The notes under the pieces: model-generated
Database searches by the model: none
What the model saw: only the letters and a program-made list of their open reading frames with translations
What the model was told of the DNA's origin: nothing
Shown: positions 4,824 to 12,556 of the stretch, in pieces
Layout of the letters: every line of letters begins with the position of its first letter
Position numbering within the stretch: position 1 is the stretch's first letter
Translations under genes and position numbers: made by a program
Assembly (NCBI GenBank): GCA_934661135.1
Contig: CAKUJA010000024.1
Span: 1-24,526, forward strand
Length of the DNA stretch: 24,526 nt
From: an uncultured Oscillospiraceae bacterium
GTDB lineage: Bacteria > Bacillota > Clostridia > Oscillospirales > Oscillospiraceae
Direction: 5' to 3'

Positions 4824-6437
4824 TCAATTTTTTTCTTTTAAATGCAGGATCTTCGCAATTTTTTCACCCTTTGGAAGCAGAAGGCAGTCCTGATAGGTGA
4901 TGCAGCGCAGCGCCACCACCAAAACCGCATAGCAAACCACGGCCACGACCAGCGCCAGCAGGCAGGCGAGCTTCGCGGAGAGCGCGACGCGCGCAAGGCG
5001 GTAGACGCCGAACGTCACCGCGCCCATCAGCAGCGCGGCCAGCGCCGGACGCAGCATATTGCGCAGGACGGCCGGATTAGTGGAAATATGGCGGCGGATG
5101 GCGACGATGTCGAGCACGGTGATGACCGTATAGCAGATCAGCGTGCCGATGGCGGCACCGACAATGTTGAGCGACGGCACAGCCACGAGGAAATAGTTGA
5201 CGACGACTTTTACGATGCCGCCGATGAGCATATTGACAACCGGCGTCGTCACATCGCCATGCGCCTGCATGATCGCGTTGAGCAGCAGCACCATGGAGTT
5301 GCAAATGACTGCGATGCCGAACACCTGCAAAATCGGCGTGGCGACGGCGACGCTCGTTTCGCTGTACCCCGGGCAGAGCAGGCGGACGATCGGCTCGGCC
5401 ATGACAGCAAGGCCGATGGCGCAGGGCAGCGCAATGAGCGCCATGGTGCGGATCGCGGACTCCTCCGTCCCCTTCGCTTCGGCGTGATCTTTGCGCGTGA
5501 GCGCGGCGGTGATCGCCGGGATGCAGGAGATCGTGATTGTGGTGATAAACGAGCACGGCAGGGCGAAAATCGTCTGCTGGAACGTGTAGATGCCGTTGAG
5601 CGTATCGACCTGCTCGGCCACGTAGCCGAGTGCGCCGGACAGTCGGCGCATATAGATCGAAGCGTCGACCAGATTGATGATCTGAAGGCCGGCTGCGCCG
5701 AGCGTGATCGGGATGGCGATGGCGAGCAGCTCTTTCATCGTTGCGCGTGTCGTCTTTGCTTCGCCGCCGGCGGCTTGCAGCGCCTTGGACGAGGCGCGGA
5801 ACTTGCCGTGGAGATAGAGCATCGACACGAAGCTGCCGACCGTGACGCCGAGGATACCGCCGGCTGCGGCATAGGTTGTGCTGCCGGTTTTGCGCATGAG
5901 CAGCCATGCAAGGCTCAATCCGACGACGAGACGGATGATCGCTTCAAAGATCTGGCTGACGGACGTGGGCGCCATGTTGCTCTGCCCCTGGAAGAAGCCG
6001 CGGTAGGCCGAGATCATGCAGATGATGAGCACGCACGGCGCGAGCGCGGCGATGGCCGCCCAGCTCGTCTCCGAATTCGAGACGAGGACGGAGAGCTGGT
6101 GGCTGAAAATAAACATCCCAAGGCTACCGACGATGCCGATCGTCAGGAACACGTAGAGCGCCGTCTTGTAGATCTTACGGATCTGGGCATGGTTGCCGAG
6201 GGTCTGCGCTTCGGAGATCATGCGGCTCATCGCGACGGGCAGACCCGTTGTGGAGATCATCAGCAGGACATCGTAGACACGGTAGGCGTTATAGAAGTAG
6301 CTGCTGCCGGTTTCGCCGATGATATAGTTCAGCGGCGTTTTGAACAGGAAGCCGAGCAGCTTGACAATCAGCGTCGCAGCGGCAAGAATGGCCGCGCCCT
6401 GCAGGAAGTTTTGTTTTTTCATGGAATCGTCTTTCAT
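4824..6437 (-). CDS. Polysaccharide/lipid flippase of the MOP superfamily (SpoVB/YabM-like)
   Basis: This 537-aa integral membrane protein has about 14 predicted helices and the N-terminal signature of Gram-positive SpoVB/YabM/MurJ-like transporters: FLQGAAILAAATLIVKLLGFLFKTPLNYIIGETGSSYFYNAYRVYDVLLMISTTGLPVAMSRM. Family members export lipid-linked peptidoglycan or polysaccharide precursors; SpoVB is needed for spore cortex synthesis, and YabM is its paralogue. Position upstream of mazG corresponds to yabM in B. subtilis. The start at 6437 has GGAGG upstream and overlaps the previous stop (ATGA). Sequence alone does not decide between spoVB, yabM and a general lipid II flippase, so no symbol is given. 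Confidence 0.9.
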   Translation of the reverse strand: MKDDSMKKQNFLQGAAILAAATLIVKLLGFLFKTPLNYIIGETGSSYFYNAYRVYDVLLMISTTGLPVAMSRMISEAQTLGNHAQIRKIYKTALYVFLTIGIVGSLGMFIFSHQLSVLVSNSETSWAAIAALAPCVLIICMISAYRGFFQGQSNMAPTSVSQIFEAIIRLVVGLSLAWLLMRKTGSTTYAAAGGILGVTVGSFVSMLYLHGKFRASSKALQAAGGEAKTTRATMKELLAIAIPITLGAAGLQIINLVDASIYMRRLSGALGYVAEQVDTLNGIYTFQQTIFALPCSFITTITISCIPAITAALTRKDHAEAKGTEESAIRTMALIALPCAIGLAVMAEPIVRLLCPGYSETSVAVATPILQVFGIAVICNSMVLLLNAIMQAHGDVTTPVVNMLIGGIVKVVVNYFLVAVPSLNIVGAAIGTLICYTVITVLDIVAIRRHISTNPAVLRNMLRPALAALLMGAVTFGVYRLARVALSAKLACLLALVVAVVCYAVLVVALRCITYQDCLLLPKGEKIAKILHLKEKN

Positions 6438-7762
6438 TGTGCTGGTTCCTCCGGAGCATCCGCGAACACCTTTGGAATTGCATAGTCATGCAGCTCCTTG
6501 GCGACGGCGGCGAGGTCGATTGTGGGATATTTGCCGGCGGCATAGAGGATTTTGCCGCGCACCATGGTGAGCGCGACATCGTGGCCGGAGGCCGCATAGA
6601 CGAGGTTGGAGAGGATGTTGTGGCACGGGATGAGGTGCGGCTGCGTGAAGTCGAGCATGATGAGGTCGGCGTCCATGCCGAGCTTAAGCTGGCCGCACTC
6701 GGTCTCGCGCCCCTGTGCGCGCGCGCCGCAGACCGTGGCCATCATCAGCGCGGCCTCCGCCGGGACAGCGGTGGGGTCGCCGGTCTTGCCCTTGGCCATG
6801 AGCGCGGCGGCCTTGATCTCCTCAAAAAGGTCGTGGTTGTTGTTGGACGCGACGGAGTCGGTTCCGAGGCAGACATTCATGCCGGCTCTGACCATGCCCA
6901 TTACGTCGGCACAGCCGGAGGCGAGCTTGAGATTGCTGACCGGGCAGTGCGCCGCGGAAACATGGCGCTTGGCAAGCAGGCGCATATCTTCCTCCGTCAG
7001 CCAGACGCAGTGCGCCGCGACGGTGGGGACGTCGAAGATATGGTGGCAGTCGAGGAGCTGCGCGGGCGTCAGGCCGTATTTCTCGACGCACTCGTCGTGC
7101 TCACGCTTCGTCTCGGACAGGTGCACCTGCATGGCGAGCTTTTCGTTGATGGCAAACTCGGCCAGCGCGTCCCAGAGCTGATAGGTCGAGGTATACTCGG
7201 CGTGGACGGACGCTTCGATCTTGATGCGGCCGTCGTCATAGTCCTGCCACTTGTCGCGCAGGGCAACAAGCTCCTGGCAGGCGGGGAACTTCTCAAAGTC
7301 GAAGTCGTCGCCGAGGAACATCGTGGTGCCGCGGGAGATGTTGGCCTTGATGCCCGACTCGGCCACAGCCTGGCAGATGGCGTCGCAATGATCGTACATA
7401 TCGGAGACGGACGTCACGCCGAAGCGCAGACACTCGGCGATGCCGAGCAGCGCCGCGGCCTTGACGGTGCGGTCGTCGAGATGCGCTTCGCGCGGGAAGA
7501 TGTGGTTGTTCAGCCAGTCCTGCAGATTGAGGTCGTCGGCATAGCCGCGCAGGATGGTCATGGGCAGATGGGTATGGCAGTTGATGAGTCCCGGCATGAG
7601 CACCATGCCGCTGCCGTCGATGATGGTCTGCGGCTGCTCCTCAGGCGCTTTTTTGCCGAGATACGAGATTTTACCGTCGGTCACGCCGAGAAAGCTGTCG
7701 GTCCAGACAGACATCCGGTCGTCCATGGTGACGATCGAAACATGGGAGAATAAGGTATCCAT
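6434..7762 (-). CDS. mtaD: Amidohydrolase, 5-methylthioadenosine/S-adenosylhomocysteine deaminase
   Basis: This 442-aa amidohydrolase has the metal-binding GLINCHTHLPM motif (H63, H65), HLSETKREHDEC, VAAHCVWLTEEDM, SAAHCPVSNLKLASG and LGTDSVASNNNHDLFEE. These together mark the MtaD group, which deaminates methylthioadenosine and S-adenosylhomocysteine to inosyl derivatives. The final Asp motif reads TDSVASNNN, where relatives usually have TDG-A-SNNN, a mild variant. GGAG lies upstream of the ATG. It sits between hemZ and the flippase with a four-base overlap to the latter. I do not know this insertion as part of either conserved cluster. Substrate specificity is inferred; a related nucleoside or guanine deaminase is possible. 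Confidence 0.88.
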   Translation of the reverse strand: MDTLFSHVSIVTMDDRMSVWTDSFLGVTDGKISYLGKKAPEEQPQTIIDGSGMVLMPGLINCHTHLPMTILRGYADDLNLQDWLNNHIFPREAHLDDRTVKAAALLGIAECLRFGVTSVSDMYDHCDAICQAVAESGIKANISRGTTMFLGDDFDFEKFPACQELVALRDKWQDYDDGRIKIEASVHAEYTSTYQLWDALAEFAINEKLAMQVHLSETKREHDECVEKYGLTPAQLLDCHHIFDVPTVAAHCVWLTEEDMRLLAKRHVSAAHCPVSNLKLASGCADVMGMVRAGMNVCLGTDSVASNNNHDLFEEIKAAALMAKGKTGDPTAVPAEAALMMATVCGARAQGRETECGQLKLGMDADLIMLDFTQPHLIPCHNILSNLVYAASGHDVALTMVRGKILYAAGKYPTIDLAAVAKELHDYAIPKVFADAPEEPAQ

Positions 7763-7774
7763 GCGTTCTCCTTC

Positions 7775-9244
7775 CTAATTCGCAGCGCTTTGCTCCTCCA
7801 GCAGAGCAAAGATTTCGTCTTTTTGGCGCAGGATCGTGTCGATGCGCTGGATGTAATCCTGCGGATATTTCGGATTATGATAGCGGGCGAGCTTTTCCTC
7901 CGGCAGGTTGATTTTGTTCATGCCGCCGCCCCCGAGGGAGAGGATCGAGTGCAGCTCCTCCATCATGTATATGTTATAAAGCCCGGTATAACCCGGCTGG
8001 CACCAGCCGACGTTTTCAAAGCTGCCGGACATATATTTCTGGCGGTAGAGATAGTAGGGCGCAAAGCTCGCCGCGCGGAGCTGCCGCTCCGCGTCCTCCA
8101 GCATTTGCGCGACGTCCGCCTGACTGGGCAGCGCCACGCGGCGCTGGAACAGGTCGGCGCCCTTTTTCAGCGCCAGCGTGTGCACGGTGATGTTGCTCGG
8201 ATGGAGCGCCATGACCTGCCGCAGGGAGCCGGCGAACCCCTCCGCCGTATCGGCGGGAAGGCCGGCAATGAGATCCATATTGATGTCGTCGAACCCGGCT
8301 TCGCGGGCCAGCTCGAACACCTCGACGGTCTGTTTGGCCGTATGGCGGCGGCCGACGGCCCGCAGCACCGTATCGGACATCGTCTGTGGGTTGATGGAGA
8401 TGCGCGTCGCGCCGCCGGCTTTGATGACGCGGAGCTTTTCCGCGTCCAGCGTATCGGGGCGGCCGCCCTCGACCGTGAATTCCAGGCAGCGCGAGAGATC
8501 AAAGTGTGCATTCACCGCGTCCAGCAGGCGCGCCATCTGCGCGGAAGAAAGCGTCGTCGGCGTGCCGCCGCCCATGTAGAGCGTGCGGACGTGCCAGCCG
8601 GACTGCCGCAGCAGCTTTCCGGTATACTCCACCTCACGCAGCAGACAGTCCAGATACGGCGGCAAAAACTCGCCGAACCGCTCCACCGACTCGCTCACGA
8701 ACGAGCAGTAGGCGCAGCGCGTGGGGCAGAACGGAATGCCGATGTAGACCGAGAGGTCGCGCGGAGCAAGCAGATTCATGGCTTCAACGGTATGCTCCGA
8801 TGCGTCGACACAGAGCTTTGCCCGCTCCGGCGTCACGAAAAACTCGCGTTCCAGCTCCCGTTCGGCCTGACGGCGCGTTTTCCCCGCAAGCAGCGCCTTG
8901 GTGGAGAGCTTGCTCGGGCGGACGCCGGAGAGCGCGCCCCAGGGCGGCACGGCGTCCAAGACCTGCATGGCGGCGAGATAATAGCTCTGCTGCAGGAGCC
9001 GCCGCGTGTGGCGCACATCTGCCTTTTCACGCGGCAGGCGCTTTGCGGCACGGCCGGTTTTGCCGTTCCATATGATCTTGGCCGTGGCCGTCACATACGT
9101 GTTCCCGGTAAAGAGGTTCGACACCGCCCCGTTTTCGCCAGCGGCGAACGGCGCGGTGACAAATTCGCTGGGTTCCGAGGCGAAAAGCTGCATCTGAAGC
9201 TGCTCGACCGGATAGCGTTCGGTATGGTTGAGATAGAGTTTCAT
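7775..9244 (-). CDS. hemZ: Radical SAM coproporphyrinogen III oxidase-like protein HemZ
   Basis: This 489-aa protein has an N-terminal region of about 165 residues and then a radical SAM core beginning VYIGIPFCPTRCAYCSF, with the CxxxCxxC cluster ligands at C173, C177 and C180, followed by TLYMGGGTPTTL and ISINPQTM. This layout fits HemZ, named for oxygen-independent coproporphyrinogen dehydrogenase; family members outside heme-making species may do other radical chemistry. The start at 9244 is chosen because it begins MKLYLNHTERYPVEQ and overlaps the MBL stop (ATGA); the frame is open 24 bases further without support. It follows relA-dtd-MBL as in other clostridia. No other heme gene is in the window. 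Confidence 0.88.
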   Translation of the reverse strand: MKLYLNHTERYPVEQLQMQLFASEPSEFVTAPFAAGENGAVSNLFTGNTYVTATAKIIWNGKTGRAAKRLPREKADVRHTRRLLQQSYYLAAMQVLDAVPPWGALSGVRPSKLSTKALLAGKTRRQAERELEREFFVTPERAKLCVDASEHTVEAMNLLAPRDLSVYIGIPFCPTRCAYCSFVSESVERFGEFLPPYLDCLLREVEYTGKLLRQSGWHVRTLYMGGGTPTTLSSAQMARLLDAVNAHFDLSRCLEFTVEGGRPDTLDAEKLRVIKAGGATRISINPQTMSDTVLRAVGRRHTAKQTVEVFELAREAGFDDINMDLIAGLPADTAEGFAGSLRQVMALHPSNITVHTLALKKGADLFQRRVALPSQADVAQMLEDAERQLRAASFAPYYLYRQKYMSGSFENVGWCQPGYTGLYNIYMMEELHSILSLGGGGMNKINLPEEKLARYHNPKYPQDYIQRIDTILRQKDEIFALLEEQSAAN

Positions 9245-9843
9245 GCCTTCAGCGCCTCGCGCATCCACGGGTTATATTGCCGTTCGGCGTCGAGCGTGCT
9301 CTCCTCCATGTGCCCCGGCAGGACGCGGAGGTTGCCGGGAAGCTGGCCGAGCTTTTTCAGCGATGCCATCATGGCCTGCTGGTCGCCGCCCTTGAAATCC
9401 GTCCGGCCGCAGGAACCGGCGAACAGCGTATCGCCGGAGAACAGCCAGTCGCCCGCCAGCAGGCAGACGCCGCCAGGCGTGTGCCCCGGCGTGGCAATGA
9501 CATGAATTTTGATGCTGCCGAGCGTCAGCTCGTCGCCGTCGTCATAGGTATTGGTGAAGATCAGCCGCCCGTGCGTCATCTCGGCCGGGTCGGCAGAGTC
9601 CGCCGTGCTGACCCAGACCGGCGCGCCGGTCAGCTCATGGAGCTGGCGCAGGCCGCCGATGTGGTCATAGTGCGAATGCGTCAGCAGAATCATGCGCAGC
9701 GTCAGGCCGCTTGCCGTCAGGAAGTCCGCAATCTTCTGCCCGGACGCACCGGGGTCGATGACGGCGGCGTCCTTCGTCTGTTCGTCCCAGAGGATATAGC
9801 AGTTCGTGGCCAGCGGCCCGAGCACCATTGTTTCCAGTTTCAT
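9241..9843 (-). CDS. MBL-fold metallo-hydrolase, glyoxalase II-like
   Basis: This 200-aa protein has the full metallo-beta-lactamase metal set: THSHYDH (H56, H58, D60, H61), H121 in TPGHTPGG, D138 in FSGDTLF, and H178 in LPGHMEE. FSGDTLFAGSCGRTDF is typical of the small glyoxalase II-like/YqgX-type hydrolases. Substrate is unknown; thioester hydrolysis is the usual guess. The ATG at 9843 has AGGGAG six bases upstream; a GTG at 9858 is in frame but lies beyond that site. It starts 11 bp after the dtd stop and overlaps hemZ by four bases, so it is in the same operon. Confidence 0.92.
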   Translation of the reverse strand: MKLETMVLGPLATNCYILWDEQTKDAAVIDPGASGQKIADFLTASGLTLRMILLTHSHYDHIGGLRQLHELTGAPVWVSTADSADPAEMTHGRLIFTNTYDDGDELTLGSIKIHVIATPGHTPGGVCLLAGDWLFSGDTLFAGSCGRTDFKGGDQQAMMASLKKLGQLPGNLRVLPGHMEESTLDAERQYNPWMREALKA

Positions 9844-9854
9844 ACGTGTCTCCC

Positions 9855-10304
9855 TCACTTCAGGTCGTTGGTATCGACGATCAGGGTCACGGGACCATTG
9901 TTTTCCGACGTGACCAGCATATCCGCGCCGAACTCGCCATGCTGCGGCGGGAAGCCAAGGCGCTCACACTCGGCCAAAAACTGCTCGTAGAGCGGAATGG
10001 CAACGTCCGGTTTGCCCGCGCCGATGAAGCTCGGGCGGCGGCCATGGCTCACGTCGCCGTAGAGCGTGAACTGGCTGATGACAAGGACACTGCCGCCGAC
10101 ATCGGCCAGCGAGAGGTTCATCTTGTCGTTTTCATCGCGGAACACGCGAAGGCCGAGGATTTTTTCCGCCAGCTTGCGGCACTTCTCCGGGGTATCGTCC
10201 GGCGCAATGCCGAGTAGGATCAAAAACCCCTGCCCGATCTGCCCGTGAATCGCGCCGTCGATGGCGACGGACGCGGATTTGACCCGCGTAACAACTGCTT
10301 TCAT
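9855..10304 (-). CDS. dtd: D-aminoacyl-tRNA deacylase
   Basis: This 149-aa protein starts MKAVVTRVKSASVAIDG, as Dtd proteins do, and carries the two active-site motifs SQFTLYGD (77-84) and NGPVT (136-140, in SENNGPVTLIVD). Dtd hydrolyses D-aminoacyl-tRNA (and glycyl-tRNA-Ala), removing wrongly charged tRNA. The start at 10304 is set by the family N-terminus and by GGAG upstream; the same frame extends 18 codons further through the repeat-containing gap without homology. It lies downstream of relA, the common clostridial order. Confidence 0.95.
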   Translation of the reverse strand: MKAVVTRVKSASVAIDGAIHGQIGQGFLILLGIAPDDTPEKCRKLAEKILGLRVFRDENDKMNLSLADVGGSVLVISQFTLYGDVSHGRRPSFIGAGKPDVAIPLYEQFLAECERLGFPPQHGEFGADMLVTSENNGPVTLIVDTNDLK

Positions 10305-10330
10305 AGCATAAATTCTCCGATCTGATGATA

Positions 10331-10354
10331 GGGCGGACAGACTTGTCCGCCCCT
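10331..10354. repeat. REP-like palindrome between relA and dtd
   Basis: GGGCGGACA (10331-10339) and TGTCCGCCC (10344-10352) are perfect 9-bp arms with a 4-nt loop. On minus this reads GCAGGGGCGGACA..., close to the GTAGGGGCGG motif at the window ends and at 18425. No T-run follows on minus, so it is not an intrinsic terminator for relA; it more likely belongs to a dispersed repeat family. Confidence 0.6.
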
Positions 10355-10381
10355 GCAATTTATTTTCTGCGTGCTGCCGCG

Positions 10382-12556
10382 CTATCCGTTGCCGCGCCGG
10401 ACATTTTTGACGCCTGAGATGCCGCGCAGACGATTGCGGATATTTTCAAGCTCCGCCAGATCATGCACCGGGAAGCTCAGGGAAATGAGCGCCATGCCAT
10501 TGCCGATCGGCTTGGCGGACATTGTGGTGATCTTGGCGCGGGCGGAGGTCATCACCGTAGCCACGTCGAGCATCATGCCGTCGCGGTCGTCGGCTTCGAT
10601 CTCCACGCTGGTGGAGAACGTCGCTTCCGGCAGCTCCGCCCAGCGCACCTGCACCCAGCGGCCGCGCTGCTCGGGATCGAGCGCGTTTTTTGCATTGGGA
10701 CAGTCGCGCCGGTGCACCGAGACGCCGTAGCCTTTGGTGATAAAGCCGATAATGTCATCGCCGGGAACCGGCGTGCAGCAGCGGCTATATTTGATGGGAC
10801 AGGAGCCGATGTCCTCGACGATCACGCCGGAGCGCGTCGGTGTCTGCGGCTGTTGCTGCTGCTTGTTCAGCGAGAGCAGCTCCTTCGGCGTCATGGTGCG
10901 GCTGGCCTTCGTCAGCTCGTCACGCAGACGGCCGACGGCCTTTGTCGCGGTCAGGCCGCCATAGCCGATGGCGGCGTACATATCGTCGAGACTGTCGAAG
11001 CTGATGCGCTTGAGCACCATCGGGCGGACATCGTCCTGCTGCATAATGGCAGGATCAATGCCGATATGTCGCAGCTCGGACTCAAAGCTGAGCTTGCCGC
11101 GGGCGATATTCTCCTCGCGCTTCTCCTTTTTGAACCACTGCTTGATCTTGATCCGCGCCTGGTTGGAGCGGCAGATGTTCAGCCAGTCGCGGCTCGGCCC
11201 CTTGGCGGACTTGGAGGTGAGCACCTCGACGATGTCGCCGTTATGGAGCTGCGCGTCGTAGCTGGCGATGCGGTTATTAACCTTGGCGCCGATCATGGAG
11301 TTGCCGACAGCAGAGTGAATTGCGTAGGCGAAGTCGATCGGCGTGGAGCCGGCGGGCAGGCTGATGACCTTGCCCTTCGGCGTAAAGACAAAGACCTCGT
11401 CGTCGAACATATCGACCTTGAGGGAATGGATATAGTCGTCGGCTTCGGTATCCTGCTGGTTTTCAAGCAGGCGGCGCACCCACTCGAACTCCTTTTCGGA
11501 GCCCTCGCCCACGTGCTGCTTATATTTCCAGTGCGCAGCGACGCCGTATTCCGCGGTCTGGTGCATCTCCCACGTGCGGATCTGCACCTCGAACGGGATG
11601 CCCTGCGAGCCGATGACCGTCGTGTGCAGGGATTGGTACATATTCGGCTTCGGCGTGGAGATATAGTCCTTGAAGCGGCCTGGAATCGGGCTGAACAGGT
11701 CGTGGATATGGCCGAGGACGTTATAGCAGTCGGCAATATCGTCGACAATCACGCGGAAGGCATAGAGGTCGTAGAGCTCGTCGATCGTCTTATTCTGGGC
11801 GCGCATTTTGCGGTAGATCGAGTAGGTATGCTTGATGCGGCCATAGATTGAGCCGTGGATGCCGACCATGGCAAGGCGCTCGGTGATCTTCGACTGGATG
11901 GCATTCATAAAGTTATTGGAGCTTTCCTCGTTGGCCTTCAGATAGTCGATGATCTGGCGGTAGCCGTCGGGGTCGAGGTATTGCAGTGAGGTATCTTCAA
12001 GCTCCCATTTGATCTTCTGCATACCGAGCCGGTGCGCCAGCGGAGCGTAGATCTCCATGGTCTCCATGGATTTTGAGACCTGCTTGGCGGGGGTCTGGTA
12101 TTCGAGCGTGCGCATATTATGCAGCCGGTCGGAAATTTTAATCAGGATGACGCGGATGTCCTTGCTCATGGCCATGAACATCTTGCGCAGATTTTCCATC
12201 TGCTGTTCTTCCATCGTGGAATACTGCACACGCGTCAGCTTGGTGACGCCCTCAACCAGCTCGGCTACGGTGCGGCCGAACAGACGCGAGATTTCGTCGA
12301 AGCTCGCGTCTGTATCCTCCAGACAGTCGTGCAGCAGTGCGGCGGCGATGGCGTCGGTGTCGAGACCGATCTCGGCTACGATCTCCGCAACGGCCAGCGG
12401 GTGGATGATATAGGGTTCGCCCGATTTGCGAAGCTGCTTTTTATGCTTTTCGTCGGCATATTCAAATGCCTTTTGAATGACGTCCAGATCGGCCGAGGGC
12501 GAATAGCGCTTCACGGCCTGCATCATGGAGTCATAATGTTCTTCTCTGGTTTCCAT
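10382..12556 (-). CDS. relA: Bifunctional (p)ppGpp synthetase/hydrolase RelA/SpoT
   Basis: This 724-aa long RSH protein has all four domains. The HD hydrolase (about 45-150) has H52, the HD pair at 76-77 in LLHDCLEDT, and SDRLHNMRT. The synthetase (about 235-345) has RIKHTYSIYRKM, YISTPKPNMYQSLHTTVI and EVQIRTWEMHQTAEYGVAAHWKYK. A TGS domain (VFVFTPKGKVISLPAGSTPIDFAYAIHSAVG) and a C-terminal ACT domain (about 650-724) follow. Both catalytic halves look intact, so it should make and degrade (p)ppGpp. The ATG directly follows the recJ TAG stop (TAGATG) with only a weak GCGGG upstream, suggesting translational coupling. In many clostridia apt lies between recJ and relA; it is absent here. Confidence 0.97.
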   Translation of the reverse strand: METREEHYDSMMQAVKRYSPSADLDVIQKAFEYADEKHKKQLRKSGEPYIIHPLAVAEIVAEIGLDTDAIAAALLHDCLEDTDASFDEISRLFGRTVAELVEGVTKLTRVQYSTMEEQQMENLRKMFMAMSKDIRVILIKISDRLHNMRTLEYQTPAKQVSKSMETMEIYAPLAHRLGMQKIKWELEDTSLQYLDPDGYRQIIDYLKANEESSNNFMNAIQSKITERLAMVGIHGSIYGRIKHTYSIYRKMRAQNKTIDELYDLYAFRVIVDDIADCYNVLGHIHDLFSPIPGRFKDYISTPKPNMYQSLHTTVIGSQGIPFEVQIRTWEMHQTAEYGVAAHWKYKQHVGEGSEKEFEWVRRLLENQQDTEADDYIHSLKVDMFDDEVFVFTPKGKVISLPAGSTPIDFAYAIHSAVGNSMIGAKVNNRIASYDAQLHNGDIVEVLTSKSAKGPSRDWLNICRSNQARIKIKQWFKKEKREENIARGKLSFESELRHIGIDPAIMQQDDVRPMVLKRISFDSLDDMYAAIGYGGLTATKAVGRLRDELTKASRTMTPKELLSLNKQQQQPQTPTRSGVIVEDIGSCPIKYSRCCTPVPGDDIIGFITKGYGVSVHRRDCPNAKNALDPEQRGRWVQVRWAELPEATFSTSVEIEADDRDGMMLDVATVMTSARAKITTMSAKPIGNGMALISLSFPVHDLAELENIRNRLRGISGVKNVRRGNG

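Noticed and set aside
4842..9505. Long plus-strand open frames opposite the flippase, mtaD, hemZ and MBL genes
   Set aside because: All lie antisense to well-identified genes, lack convincing ribosome-binding sites and have shadow-type composition.
10331..10354. relA-dtd palindrome as an intrinsic terminator
   Set aside because: No T-run follows on the transcribed strand, and the sequence matches the dispersed repeat core.
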